A stretch of 64,000 nucleotides of DNA from Ochotona curzoniae (GCF_017591425.1 NW_024466607.1:9928501-9992500), one strand, 5' to 3'; positions 37,701 through 52,000 are shown, counted from the first letter of the stretch. The notes: generated by a model not told the origin, from the sequence alone. A program made the numbers and translations.

Positions 37701-39997
37701 AAATAAATGAGAGAGAGAGAGAGAGAAAAGGATGCACTTGGAAGCAATTAAAAGGGCTCTCAAGAGCTCCACCTAGTGGATGTGTCTCTCAGTGCTAGGG
37801 CTATTTTGAGCTGGGTACTGGTGTTTAGCAAGGGTTGATAGGGAATGTGGCTGAAGGCAGATTTCTAGTTCTTCCCACCAAAGGCTGTTTATTTAGTTAT
37901 CTTCAAAAACTCGCACTGGCTCTTGCCTATGTCCTGGGATCCCATGTGGATACCAAAGGCTCACAAGCATGGAGAAAGCCAGACCCAGATAGTGACAGCC
38001 AGGCTTTCCCCTGCAGCAATGCTGTGACTGTTGTGGCCTGGGACTGCGTGTGCGGGCCGAGGGCCAGGCGTGCGAATCCAACCCCAACCTGGGCTACCCC
38101 TGCAACCACGTCATGCTCTCCTGCTGCGAAGGAGAGGACCCCCTCATGGTGCCTGAGGCCCGCCGGCCCCCGGAGCCTGCGGTAGCGCCACGGAGAGGTG
38201 GGTGCTGCCCTGCCCTGGCTTGGGCACTGGGGGAGGTTGGGGGAAAATGGTGGGCCTTTGGTGAGGACCCTGGGTCTGTGGTCAGCTGTGACGCTCTAGA
38301 CAGAGTTCCTGGGCCTGGAACTGTCACCCCATTGTTTCTGAGATGGCTCTTGTTGAGTCCTGTGTGCCTCTTACTACCCTTCCCTAGCACCAGCTGCCAC
38401 CATTGGCTTCCACTATCCACTCCCCACCTTCTACGCCTCTGCTCATCTTCCTCTCTATCCAGTCACCAGCCCATTCTCCATTCACACGTACACCTATCTA
38501 CTCATACAACCCATTCATCCTTCTACCTGTCCATCCATCCATCCATCTACCCATCCGCCTATTCAGTTACCCATCCACCACTCATTTGCTTATCCATCTA
38601 TGTACCCATCCATCCACCATCTAGTTGCCCATCTATCTATCCACCTAGCCGCCCACTGCTATCATTATCCATCCAGCCATTCACTTACCCATCTATCCAC
38701 CTGTCCTCCTATCCACCTACCCACACATCCTTTCTCTCATTTCCATCCTGTTTTCCCATCCGCACTTCTCCCCCATTCCCATCCTACTTCCAATCCACTC
38801 GCATTCCCACCCCTCCCCCATCTGTTTCTATGTCTCCACACATGCGTCCACTTCCTTCTTCATCTTCTGTGCACTCTTCTGTCCATCTGTCCTGCGTGCT
38901 GGCACCCAGAGGTCCTTGTCGGGAGCTGTGTCGGTTTTCTGTGGTCTGTATTCTCTACCAAGCTGCCTGAGTGCTGCCTCCCACTGCAGTGTCGGAGGTG
39001 GAGGCGATAAGCCGGGAGGCCCTTTCGCTGGGCACAGAGGCTGAGCTGCCCAATAGCCTGCCGGGGGACGACCAGGACGAATGCCTGCTGCTCCCTGGGG
39101 AGCTGTGCCAGCACCTGTGCATCAACACTGTGGGCTCCTACCGCTGCGACTGCTTTCCTGGCTTCTCGCTGCAGGACGATGGCCGCACATGCCGTCCAGG
39201 TCAGTGGCGGGGCAGGGGGGTGTGAGATGTGAGATTCCCTGGAGGAGTGGGCACCGTGCTCCCACCACCTCACTTGCTAGAAGCAGCAGGTGCTGGTGGC
39301 ACACAGGAATGGGGGAGTGAGGGGCCGGGTAGATAGAAGCTTCCCTCCAGGAGCCCCATCTGCCTGACTAGGTCCAGAGCCATGCCCTGGATTCAAGCGC
39401 AGCAAATCCAGCAGTGTCTCCAGCACTGAGCATCTGATGGTCAGTCAGGTAGTCAGCTGGAGCATTCTCCTTGCTGGCTGTTCAGGGCGGAATTCATTTC
39501 TACACCTGATGCCCATTCCCTCCCGGTCTCCGGCTGTCCAAGGTGCACCTGCACCTGGAACCTCGGCTTCCTCTCCTAGAGACGGGATGGCAGCTGAGAT
39601 GAGACGATGGGTCAGGGTCCATGTGATGCCCAGGCTGGAGGGCTGGTGGTGCCTGTTGGACCAATGAGAAGATGTGATCTTCCCTCCTTTCTGCTCTGCC
39701 CGGACAGACGGTGATGCCTCACAGCCGGAATCTGTACAAGAGGCCCCCAACACCATCCCATTGCCCTTGCCACAGCCCAATACCTGCAAAGGTGAGCAAA
39801 GGGGCTGCAGGGGGCATGCACCCTCCTGAGCACTGAGTATGGGCATCCAGACCCCTCCCAAGTAGTTGCTTCTGCTGTGCCCTCAAAGGGCTCTTCTGAC
39901 TGCTGTTGGGTGTGGGGCTAAGGCTGTAGCTCAGGAAGCCAGACCTAGGACTAATTGGGCTGAGTGGGGAAGTGAGATGGGGGCAGGGATGTGGCCT

Positions 39998-40036
<39 letters not shown>

Positions 40037-43000
40037 ATGCGCACCTACCGTCTGTCTCCATTCTGGTGGAAGCTGAAATAGCAGACCCTTGCCTGGCTCC
40101 TGCTCACTGTCATTGCTGTCCCTTGAGGGCTGGGTTGGGATCCCAGAGGTGGGTGGAGGTGATCCAGGTCAGTGCTCCTGACCCTGGCCAGTGCTAGAGA
40201 TAATAGAGTGAGTGACCCTGGGAAAGGGGCCTGGCCAGTGACTGGGGTGGGGTTCCTGGGCTCTCTGTGTCTGTAAGGTGGGGGAGCTGGAGGGGAGAGG
40301 GAAGGCCAGCCAGAGCAGGCTACTGCAGAGCAGCCTCTTGGGCTTGCTCTGATGCACGTGGTTTTGTTGCAGACAACGGGCCTTGCAGGCAGGTGTGCAG
40401 CATTGTTGGGGGCTCTGCCATGTGTTCCTGCTTTGCCGGCTATGCCATCATGGCGGACGGCGTCTCCTGTGAGGGTGAGTAGCTTGTGCAAACCCAAGAC
40501 AGGGCTGGCGGGGTGGGGAACTGGCTGCTCTCCTCCTGCCGGGTGGCCCTGCCGCCTCCTGGAACAGTGTTCTCAGATGCGGGCCTGCAGCTGTGTCCCC
40601 AGGGAACCTGGTGGGGACAGGGACTCTTCTGATGCTGATGAATGGGTCCGGGGTGGGGCGTGAGGATCGTGTTTGTAACAAGGTCCTGGGGAAGCAGATG
40701 CTGCTGGTCTGTGGCTGCCACTTGCACCTGCCCTGGGCTTGCCAGTTGGCTGTGTGTGTGGTTTGTGGCCTCTGGGTCCATGTAATGTTTTTTTTTTTTT
40801 TCTTTTTAAAGATTGATTTATCGTAAAAGAATTGCAGCAAGATAAAGAGAAATATTCCGTTTTCTGGTTCCCTACTCCAAATAGTCACCCTGCCCAGTAC
40901 TGGGTGGATCTGAAGCCAGCAGCCAGTAGCTTCCTCTGAATCTTCTATGCGGGTACAGGAACCCAAGGCCTTGAGCCATCCTCCACTGCTTTCTCAAGTC
41001 ATTAACAGGGAGCTGAATAGGAAGCAGTGTAAGCAACATCCATATGGGATGCCAGCACCTCAGGCTGAGGATTAGCCTGATATGTCCCCATGCTAGCCCC
41101 TGATGCCTGTTGTTTCAAGGGCAGACAGAAGATGCAGTGTCCATGTCCATCCCCCACATACCTCTAGGGATAGAGTCTCTTGTTGGGCTCCATTGCTATA
41201 ATCAAGGACAAGGAATGGGTATGGAGGACCATAAGCTGCCCTGCCATTCCCAGAAGGGGCTGGCAGTGCATAGGGCACACTCCAGCAACCACCTTTGGCT
41301 CCATGGTGCCTCTGTGGCCAGGATCTCCCAACTGGAAGGTGGGGGGCCCTGGGTAGAACACCTGCTGCTTCAGTCCCCTCCCTGCCTGATGGCTCAAGGA
41401 GCAGCCCGAGAGCTCTGGGGAGCCCCACAGGTCAGCCACATAGTCTGCAGTCTAGGAAAGCACAGAGTCGAGTGAAGTTCAGCAGACACAGCCAGTGTTT
41501 GCCGGAAAAACAGAATCAAGACTCTTTCCTGGAGTGCAAAGACCACATCCAGTCCCTTGGCTGAGAAGGCCTAAGTGGACAGAAATGGCACTGGGGGCTC
41601 TGAGAGGGCAGCAGACATGCCCAGGAAGCATAGCATGGCCTTTCTCTCTGGCAGTGGGGCCATGCCTCAGTTCCAGGGGTGCTGGGTTTTCTGGCCACAG
41701 CTGCCCCCACCTCCCAGGATCCTGAAGGCATGCGGAAGGTCTTGCTGCTGGGTCAGATGCTCTGGTTACAGCTGCCCCCAGCCTTCCCTGCCCTCATGTT
41801 TGCAGCCCTTCTGTTCTACAGCTCCTTGTGGACATAGGGTATGTGCAGAGCATGGTTGGGAGGCTGTGTTGGGCCTTGGCCTGCTGTGTGCCTGTGGGCA
41901 GGCCGCCTGCCCTCTCTGAACCTCACCTGGTTCTGTTCTCACTGGGGCAGACGTGGTGCGCTGCAGTCTGAGCTGTAGGCCCCCGGTCCAGCTCCAGTAT
42001 ATGCCGGCTGGGTGGCCCCCGGCAGCTCCCTGCCCACCTTTAGATCCCGGCTTCCCCACCTGTTGCTGAGTGCCCCGGGTCAGGCCAGGTCCCTCTAACG
42101 GCCCCTTTGTTTTCTCCTGCGGCTGCCACTAGACCAAGACGAGTGCCTGATGGGCGCTCACAATTGTAACCGACGGCAGTTCTGTGTGAACACCCTGGGA
42201 TCCTTCTACTGTGTCAACCACACAGTGCTCTGTGCCGAGGGCTTTATCCTCAACATGCACAGGAAGTGCGTGGGTAAGCGAGAGCCCCGCCTGCTGCCCA
42301 CTGCACCGCCTCCACGGCCTCTGCTCCACCGCCAGCCCGCCCTGCCGCGGCCACATGCCAAAGGGTCTGCCCTTTGCATGGGAGCTTTCACACTCCGTGC
42401 TCCCTCCACGCCACACCCTTTTGTTCTGGTGTCCTGTTGTGCTTGTCCGCCCGCTCCAGTGGGGGCTGCTTTACGTCAGATGCTCGCCCTGGTCGGGGGT
42501 GCGCAGGCAGGCAGTAGGGCAATGTGTTGGGGCTGGGGGTCCAGGTAGTGTGACAGCAGCTCCTCGGCCCTCAATACAAATGAGTCTGCCAGCCTTGGCG
42601 TCCTCGCCTGCCGATTTCTGATGACATTTATGGGGCTTGTGCATGGTGTGGCACAAAATCAGGGCCTGGTGAGTGTGCCATGCTACAGCGCCATGTAGGT
42701 TGTCCTTAGATGGGTCCAGGATTCTCCCCAGAGGTGAAGGGCCCTGGCACTGCTCCCCAGCCTGGCATCCTTTGCCGCAGAACTGTCTGTCCATTCTGAG
42801 CTTCTGTGTTCACCACAGAGCCAGAGGACTGTGCCAGGTCTTGTGCTTATTACCCAGCCTGCATGTGGCTGGGGTGAGGGCTAGTTAGTGGCTCTTCCCT
42901 GCAGGGCCTGGAGTGCCAGGTGTGCTCAGTGGGCAGTCAAGAGGGTAGACCAGATGCTTGTTTCCAGATCCTTGTTTCCAGGTCATAAGCAGAGATAGAC

Positions 43001-46000
43001 TCAAGGTCTCAGGGATTGGGGCAGAGCATGGCAGGTGTAAAGACTGATACCTAGGCTGGCACCTGGGTGTGCGTGATGGAGAAGGTGGAGCTGGCATCAC
43101 TTTCCATGTCAGGGTGGGCATGCAGTGGGTATGGCGGCAGAAACCGCGCAGAGTGTGCCCAGAATGTGTCTGTGTTCTCTGCCTGTTCGGGCCTGCATCC
43201 CACCTGGCCATGAGCCCTTCCTTCTTCATGCCCCACTGCTGGGACATGGGCCCATGGCACAGGGGCTGTGTAACCCCCCACTGACATGGTTGCCCCGGGG
43301 CCTGCAGTCATGGGCACAACATGCACCCTCCTTTCATACCTGCTTACCTGTGGGCCGGGCAGTGTGTCCCGTCTGGGTCAGGTCTCTGTGTGTATGTGTG
43401 TGTGTTGTTGCTGTGCCCAAACGTGCAGGCTCTGTGGTGGCTGTGGAATAAGGCCTTGTGCTGATGGAAGCTGAAAGCAGGCTCTGGGAGGGAGGAAGCT
43501 AGGGTCCGTTGCATTCAGCAGAATGTAGGCATCCATGTCCTCAGTCTGCCTTCCGCCCCATCGTGCACAGCCCCTCAGTGATGCCCTTCGTCCTGCTCCC
43601 CATCCTTCATGTTCACGTTGTCATCGTTCATGCCTCCTCTTCCTCCTGTCCTGAATGCATCTCTCCATCCTGCAGGGGCTCTCCTGCCTGTCCTTGAATT
43701 GTTCCACTTGTGCTGATTCACCCAGATGGGGGGAAAGGAGGCTTGGCCAGGATGAAGCATTTGTCTCCCCCCGCCCCCCCACCATAACTGTGCCACATGC
43801 TAGTCTTGGGACCTTGACCAAGCCTTACCCCCTGGGAGCCTCAATTACCTCATCTTGGAACGAGATCATTGGACCCACCTCAAAGGATCACCGTGGAGAT
43901 GGATTGAGTGGGTGCAGGTGCTTAGGTCTTTACTGTACCACAAGTATGTTTTTACTGAAGCAACCTGCAGGGGTAATGAGTTCCCCATCCCTGGAGGTAT
44001 GTGAACCAGAGGTCCCCAAAACCTCTGCCAGGGACTCCCTTTTGTGTCCTGCAGGGGCTGTCCTGGCCACCTGAGAAAGTGCCTCCTGCTGTGGAGGGTT
44101 TATAGGGGTACACCTGCTTCCAGGGGCCAAGCCTGCAGCAGGGGCTGTATGGTGGGAAAGGGCTCAAATGCCAGGCCTGCACAACAAAGGGTCCACCTGG
44201 GTAGGCCCACAGACTCACAGTCCTGCCCCCTGGCTGCTCTATGGGGTCCCCTGCTCCCTAATTGTCTTTGTCATTGTCATTGACCCTGAGAAGCAACCGA
44301 CATAGTTCAGAACCAGAGGCAGTGCCTAGCTTGTCCTGGGGACCTTGTGGGAACTGTGGGTTCTCTCGTTAGCGTCTCCACTGCCCGTCCTGTGCCTGCT
44401 CCTGGACTGGCCTCGCTTTAAGGACAGGGGCCGTGGCCGACACTCGTGGCTGGCGTAGGGTGCAGGTGCTAGCATGTGTCCAGTGACTGGATGAGCAGGT
44501 GATTGGGGGGGCGGGGTGCTCCCCTCCCAGATGCAGTGTGGCGGAGACAGGAACTGGGGCCTTCCCATGGCTTCTCTGGTCCCACCTGGCCCTTGGGCAG
44601 TTCTCCTTTGCTTTCTCCTTTGCTGGCCTGCCATTTCGCCAGCTGCATAGCCTTGGTACATACCTGAAGTTGGCCCCTGGTTGCTGCCTTTACCGTCTCT
44701 CCGTGGTGATCTCAGCCATGTGGCCACTTTCAAGTGACATTTCCCCCTGGACACTGTCCTTCCTGAACTTGGAGGTGTCTCTGCTGCTTCTGGTCTCTAG
44801 CTTTGCCCGAACCCCAGGTGCCCTGCTGCTCAGCTGGGGCCTCTCTGACCTTGGGGCTCCTTTTCCTCCCGTCAAAGGGTCCTGTCGGAGCTGCCTTCCC
44901 TGTATTCCTGGAACCTGACTGCTTCTCTGAGCTTCTGTGTTCGGTGGCTCCAGGCACCCGTGTCATCTGCCTGAACCATCCTAACAGCCTCCATACTCAC
45001 CACCAGGAGCCCTCAGCTCACATGCTTCTCCATCTGCCCCTCCGCAGCTGCACCTGTCTCCTGACTGGCCCCACGTGGCTGGCCCCTCTGCCACCACTGT
45101 CTGGGGTCGGGGTCATTCTGAAACCTCAGAGCCTTGCTCCAGTGACTTCGCACTGGGTTCATTCACTTCTGATGCCTCTTCCTCGAAACATAGCCCCTTC
45201 CCTCCCCACCTGACCCTGTCTGATGTCTCTGCTCCTGAATGTGGCTCTGCAGGGACACGCAGTCCCATTTTGTGCGTTGATGCACTGTGCGGGGGCGTGG
45301 CGTGCTCAGGCTTTCTTGAACGACGGGCTGCATGGATAAGGGGATGTTGCCTGCTTGCAGCTCCCTGGACAGTGACTTCTTGGAGGGCAGGGTCTGGCAG
45401 TAGGCCCGAGGAGCTCCCTGGCTGGCATCCTCCTCCACCGTCCTGGAGCTCCCCACAGCCTCTGATGGCCTGGTTCTCCCTGCAGACATCAATGAGTGTG
45501 TGACTGACCTACACACGTGCAGCCGGGGCGAGCACTGCGTGAACACGGTCGGCTCCTTCCGCTGCTACAAGGCGCTCACCTGTGAGCCAGGCTATGTGCT
45601 GGAGGACGGCGAGTGTGAGGGTGAGTGGGGCAGCAGCCGGCCCTGCCCCGCCCTGCCCAGCCCCGCCCCTCGTGTGTCCCTGCCCATGACCAGGCTTGGT
45701 CATACCCGCAGCCTGCCCAGAGCATTCTAGCCTTCAGATTTGCTGCCTTTGGGGAGACCTCACAGGAAGTGGTGGTGGTAGAGGGGGCAGGATGGTGGAA
45801 CTAGGGTCTGCTGGCATTGCTGTTGCCCTCCCCTATTGAGGTGCCCCTGACACCCGTCCATGCCTCCCCGTGGAAAGGTCACTTTTGTCCTGTTCACTGG
45901 AAAGTTCTGGCTTCCTAGAAAGGAGGAGAGGTTTTAGTTCAATCTGCCTTTTAACATCCACAAATTATTCCAAGTTGCTCTTACACAGCCTTTACGTTCT

Positions 46001-49000
46001 GGGTCCCAGGGGTTCAGATGAAGTGATAGGTACCGGTCCCAGGGGTCCAGATGAGGTGCTGGGTGCTGGGTTGCAGGGTTCCAGGTGAGAGGCTAGGTAC
46101 CTGGTCCTAGGGGTCCAGGTGAGTGCTGGCTGATGGTGGAGGGGGCAGGATATGCACAGGCTCTTAGGCAGATAGTAGCATAGCTGTGGGCAGGTGCCAT
46201 TCAGGGGGAGCACAAGGAGGCCCCCCTGGTGGTGCTGAATGTGTAGCTGAGGCTGGGATGCTGAGCAGCTCCTGGGAAGGCTGTTCCCAGCTGAAGGAAT
46301 AGCAAGCAGATGTGGAACCTTGCAGGTTGGCATGCTCAGAGAACATGGTTGCAGGGGCTGGAGCCCTGGTGTCACTGACGCCACATCCCGTAGTGTGGAC
46401 ACCAGGGCTCACTTAGGAATCACAGTGTTTGTCCCACTCCGGTGCACTCCAGCAGGGCAGGTGTAGAGCAGTGACAAGTTCCCAGGGTTCTGGTCCCAGT
46501 CTGCCCAGCTGTGAGCCTGCTAGGAAGATGGGGATGAATCAGCACCTGCTTCTTAAAGTTAGGAGCATGATGGGAAAAGACATCTCTGAGGGCCAGGAAT
46601 ATGGCCAGGGACCAGGGAAAGCTTGGTGGATGTGGCTGCATCACATGACCAGGGCACTTAAGGAACATGTGAAAAAGCCCAGTTTTCTCGCAGAATGCGC
46701 ATTTTCCATGAGCTTCCAGAAGCCCTTTTGTGCTGTGAGCTGTGGGGGTGGGAGGTCAGAGCCTCTATGGCTTCTGGGGACGCAGCAAACCTGTGAGATG
46801 CCCTGTGGGTGAGGGTGTGTGCAGGTCTCAGCCACCCCTGATGCCTGGCTTCTGTGTGGCAGATGTGGACGAGTGTGCCAAGGGCACGCACAACTGCCAG
46901 GCGGGTTTCTTGTGCCAGAACACCAAGGGCTCATTCTACTGCCAGGCACGGCAGCGTTGCATGCAGGGATTCCTGCAGGACCCTGAGGGCAACTGTGTGG
47001 GTGAGTCAAGGGGTGTGAGACCATGCTTGGTCTGGGTGGGGGATTGGCATTGGATGAGGCAGAGGCTGAGGCAGAAGGACTGGCTTGTGGAGCAGCTGGG
47101 ACATGAACTGTTTGTGGCAGTAGCTTTACCCACTATGCCACAATGCTGGCCCCATGGGTACTTTGGTAAATAACAAAACCCTAAGTGGGAGATGAACCTT
47201 GAATGAGAGGTTCCTCTGCATGGACTGGTGATCAGGATGGTTTGGGCAAGGACCTGAGGATTTGAAGGAACGCAAGGGAAGCCATTCGGAGGTGATGTGT
47301 GCTGGGTGATAAGTTGAGGACAGATGGAGGAGGCTGGGCTGCTCCTGCAGAAGCAGGCACAGGGGGTGGCTTACCTGTTCCCTCTAACTGCTCCAACAGG
47401 GTAGATGTGAAGAGAGTGTGGGTCCCAGCCCATGTTCTGGGAGGTGGATCCCTTCAAGTCATGGGGGACAGGACAGGGCTGGCCCGAAGTCTGGGACTGG
47501 CCATCTCCCAGTCCGGTCCAGGCCCGGGTACTGAGGTGGCGGGGAGAGGCCTGTGCCCGGCTGCCTGTCCCTCACAGCCACCTTTGCAGACATTAATGAG
47601 TGCACCTCGCTCTCGGAGCCCTGCCGGCCTGGCTTCAGCTGCATCAACACCGTGGGGTCCTACACGTGCCAGCGGAACCAGTTGCTCTGCAGCCGTGGTT
47701 ACCACGCCAACGAGGATGGGACCAAGTGTGTGGGTGAGGATGTCTGCCCACTGCCCTGGGCCTGCCCGGGGGATTCCCATGCCCAAGGCTGGGAGGGCCC
47801 TGTGCAGCAAGTGCCTGGGCCTCAGGATGTCCTGCTCCAACCCCCCATCCCCCTGCAGACGTGAACGAATGTGAGACGGGCGTGCACCGTTGTGGCGAGG
47901 GCCAGCTATGCCACAATCTCCCTGGCTCCTACCGCTGTGACTGCAAAGCCGGCTTCCAGCGGGATGCTTTTGGCCGGGCGTGCATCGGTAGGAGGAGCTG
48001 GGGTCTTGGAACCCCTCCCTTCCTCCAAGGAGGCCTGGGACTGCCCCCCCTCACCTGACAACCCCAGCACCCACTCTGCCTGAGCAGTGCCTGTCTGCCC
48101 AAAGCCCCCTGTTCTTGCTGCTGGCCTCCCACCAGCCTCCCCAGGTCCTCTGCTGTCCTGTCCTGCTTCCTCAGGCCCTTCCTGCTTCTTCTTGTGGTTT
48201 CCAGCTCAGTGGCTGCTTCCTCTGGCCTTCTTGCCTCTTGGTTCTGCTGTCCTGTTGTGGCTTCTCACCTCCCTCTGACTTGCTGTTTTTCTTTTGCCAG
48301 GCCTCTCCGCCACATCCCTCCCTTCTGGCCTCGCCCCACCCCTGGCCCTTTCTTCCGCCCTGGGCAACACCGCCCACCTTGGGCTTGCCATCCATGTTTC
48401 CCACAGACGTGAACGAGTGCTGGGCATCACCTGGCCGTCTGTGCCAGCACACGTGTGAGAACACAGTTGGCTCCTACCGCTGCTCCTGTGCCTCCGGCTT
48501 CCTGCTGGCTGCTGATGGCAAACACTGTGAAGGTACCACTGACCTCAAGCCCCCGCCACCCGGCTCTCCCTGGAAGGTCTGGATGCATCTACCACGTGCA
48601 GGCCCGAGTCTTGCTGGCCTCTCCCCATGCTCCCCGTGCAGCCGCCCCTTCTGTCCTCCTCCGTCTACTTCATGCCATCTTTGCTGGTCCCACTGGCTCC
48701 TGCCTTGAATTCTTCCCCAGGACCTGGGGGCCCATCTCCCCAGACCAGAGGAACTATGTCTCTCTGGCATCGTTCTTCACCCTCTGGCCCCCAAGAGCCC
48801 CTCAGGGCTGGCATGACTTTCAGGACCAAATGCCTAGTCCACCTTGGCTGCCATGAGCTGAAGTTGTAGGCAGGGAATGTGAATGCACGATGCACAAGAC
48901 AGAGCCCCTGGCATCTCTAAGGCACCTGCAGGAATGGTAGCCATGTGGCCCCTGCAGACTGCTGCCAACAAGTGTGCAGGCCCAGAGTGGCCCCACTTTT

Positions 49001-52000
49001 CAGGAGTCAGAAATATTTGTGCAAAACCCACCTGCTTCTGGTGACTTTGAGCTTGGAAAGAGCAGAGGTGAAGTTTGGTGAAGCAGGTATGCAGGCTGCC
49101 CCACCCCCAGGCTGCGTGTGAGGTCTGGGCTCAGCTGTGTGGGGCACAGGTGCTTGTAAGGGCTGCTGAAGAGGCTGTCGCCCAGTCTGCACTCATTGGT
49201 GTAGTGTGGCAGGGACAGGCATGGCAGGGACCAGTGTTAGGGAAGGCCACAGACTGCTCAATGAGGGGGTGAGGCCCAAACTGAGGTAGCCTGGGGGCAG
49301 TGGCCCCGTTGACCTGCTGTTGTTCTGCATTCCTCTGCAGTCATTTCTCACTGTTCTGCTGGTGAGATGTGCTCTGCTGAGTCCTCTCTGGAGACTGTGA
49401 GCCTTTCCTAATCACCTGAGCTCCCCTGCATGAGGGCCAGTACAGGCAGGGGAGTGTGGGCAGGTCGGGCTGTGACATTATCCCCACCTATGAGTACCTG
49501 CTCTGCTCAGGGGTTCTCCTGTGGGCTCTGAGCCCTGTGGAGCTAATGCCTGTGGTCACTCCTGTGCGCGTGCATTGCAGTGTCTTGTGAATAAACACTT
49601 TGGGTAACATGAAGTCCCAGCTCCCCCAGTTGGCCTCCGTCATACCAGGGACTGCCTTGCTGCACTTGGAATACACTGAACATGCCCTGACCCCAGGACC
49701 TAGGCACACGCTGACCTTCTGCTTTGAATAACCCTTCTCCCACCTGCCCCATCCCTCTTACAAGTTTCTTACTGATCAATTTCTTGAACACTGCACCTTA
49801 TACAGGTACCCTCCCCAAGTCCCCACCCAATCTCTGCTTTAACTTCCTCTGGGACACCTGCTACCTTCTCATGTCCTTATTATATGTCTCATGTCCCAGT
49901 TCCCTCCCACCACACATCATGCTGACCCTGTGAGGAGCCACATTGTGTGCATAGCTGTGTCCCTGAACTTGGCCGAGTGTGGCCAGGAGGGAGAGCCCTG
50001 CCACTACCTCAGCCATGTGCCTTGGCAGTCTCCTTCCCTTTCCTGTGCCTCTGTATCCCCCCTTAACCCTAAGGGGGAGGCTGGGATGAATGGCCCCCAC
50101 AAGACAAAGCTCCAGGCAAGCCGGGGACCCTGCCATGATTGCCAGCTGCTGTCCCCACAGACGTGAACGAATGTGAGGCCCAGCGCTGCAGCCAGGAGTG
50201 TGCCAACATCTACGGCTCCTACCAGTGCTACTGTCGCCAGGGTTACCAGCTGGCCGAGGATGGACACACCTGCAAAGGTAGGCTGCCAGGGCCCCTAACA
50301 CAGGAGCCCCTGGCCAATATGTACCAGGCTCCTATAGAGATTGGGGTGCTTAGAAATGTTAGAGAGCCACATCCGAAGTGGGGTCCCAGCCCCACGTTTT
50401 GCTGACTTTGCAGCCTTGACGAGATGGCCCTTCTACTCTGATCCCAGGCTGCTGCTTTACAAAACGGGGCTCAGGGTCCTTCTCTGGTAGGACAGAGGAC
50501 AAAAAGATCCGATGTCCCAAAGGCCCAGGCCCATGGCTGTTCCTGATTGGCTCTCAGCCAGGGAGCACTCCCAGGGAGTTGGCACTGCCTTGCAGAGTCC
50601 AGTTTTGCTCTGTGACTTTGGGCATCTGCCTTCTGCCTTTGGAGCCCTGAACTGCCTGGGGTGCCTTAAGTGGCGGGTGCTGCAGGTGGGCGGGACTCAC
50701 AGTACCACTCCTTTCTCTGGCAGACATTGATGAGTGTGCTCAGGGCGCCAGCATCCTTTGCACCTTCCGCTGCCTCAATGTGCCTGGAAGCTACCAGTGT
50801 GCATGCCCAGAGCAGGGCTACGCCATGACAGCCAACGGGAGGTCCTGCAAGGGTGAGTCCAGAGTCCCCCACACCTGCTCGGGCCTTGGGTAGACTCTGA
50901 GTGGGCCCGTGAAGTCCTCCTGCTGTCTGCTGATACCAGGTGGGTAGCCCAGACTGCCAGCGCACTGAGAGCTGTGCCTACATGATGAAGGTGATGGTTT
51001 TTCTTTCACTTGGTCCACTAGACTGCTCTAGGTTGGGCTCTACTCTAGACCCTGTCCCAGGAGTACAACAGGCATGGGGGTGTAGGTGGGAGTGGGGTCT
51101 TAAGGAGGCAGGAGACTTGTCCGGTAAGGACACAGGTGGAGCAACTACAGTGTCCCAGACATTGTCCCTCTGTTCTGCAGTGTTCTCCAAAGACATGGGA
51201 TAGTAGGAGGTTGCACCCGTATGTTTCTGTGGGGGGGTGTTCAGGAAGCATGAGCTTGTCCGTGGAGCTTACAGGGACCCATGCAGCTGTGCACCTGGGA
51301 GAGATGTTTGTGAGCATTTGCTCCTGGGTTGCCCTCCAGTGGTACCAGTACTGCTGGGGGCTGGGGACTCTGAGGGGGTGAGAATGGCAAACCTTGCTCT
51401 CCTAGAGCCTGTGCCAAGGAGCAGCCGCACAAGACCACCTGGTAGACTCCACAGGTGGTGAGCAATGGAGAAAGAAAGGATAGGTTGGGACAGAGGATAC
51501 AGGGCAAGAGAGACCACTGTGGTGGTCAGGCCACCCTGGAGGAGGTGACACAGGGTCCAAGAACCTAATAGATGAGAAGGAGCTGGCCATGGGAGATGTG
51601 GGGCAAGTGTTCTTGCAGCGACAGTGAGATGCAGAGGCCCTGACGTGGGATGAAGCACACCACAGGCGTTCAACAGGACTGCAGCCCACTGGATGGGGAG
51701 GGGCTCAGAGAGGGGCCGGAGAGGCCCTGCCCCCAAAGAGCTTGCTATCCAAGGGAGGGACTTGGGTTGTATCCTGAGTGAGAGAGGCCATCAGGGACAT
51801 GACCTTTGGAAAGCAGGGTCTCCTGCTGCTGGGCTGAGCAGGCAGGTGGGGTATGGGGGCACTGTAGGGCTGCTCCAAGGCCTAGGCTGCCAGCCTGGTG
51901 GCCCCTTCCACTCTCCTCTCATCCCCCACAGACCTGGACGAATGTGCGCTGGGCACACACAACTGCTCTGAGGCTGAGACCTGTCACAACATCCAGGGCA

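Larger units (their letters stand above)
34834..38016 (+). other. FBLN2: FBLN2 intron 4 (3.2 kb, GC-AG)
   Basis: The intron begins gcaagc and ends ccctgcag. It carries three SINE copies (two minus, one plus), a MIR-like stretch and a GA microsatellite. No other gene was seen. Confidence 0.85.

Noticed and set aside
38403..39010. His/Pro/Ser-rich frames spanning the end of intron 5
   Set aside because: Translation of the degenerate CATC/CCAT repeat.
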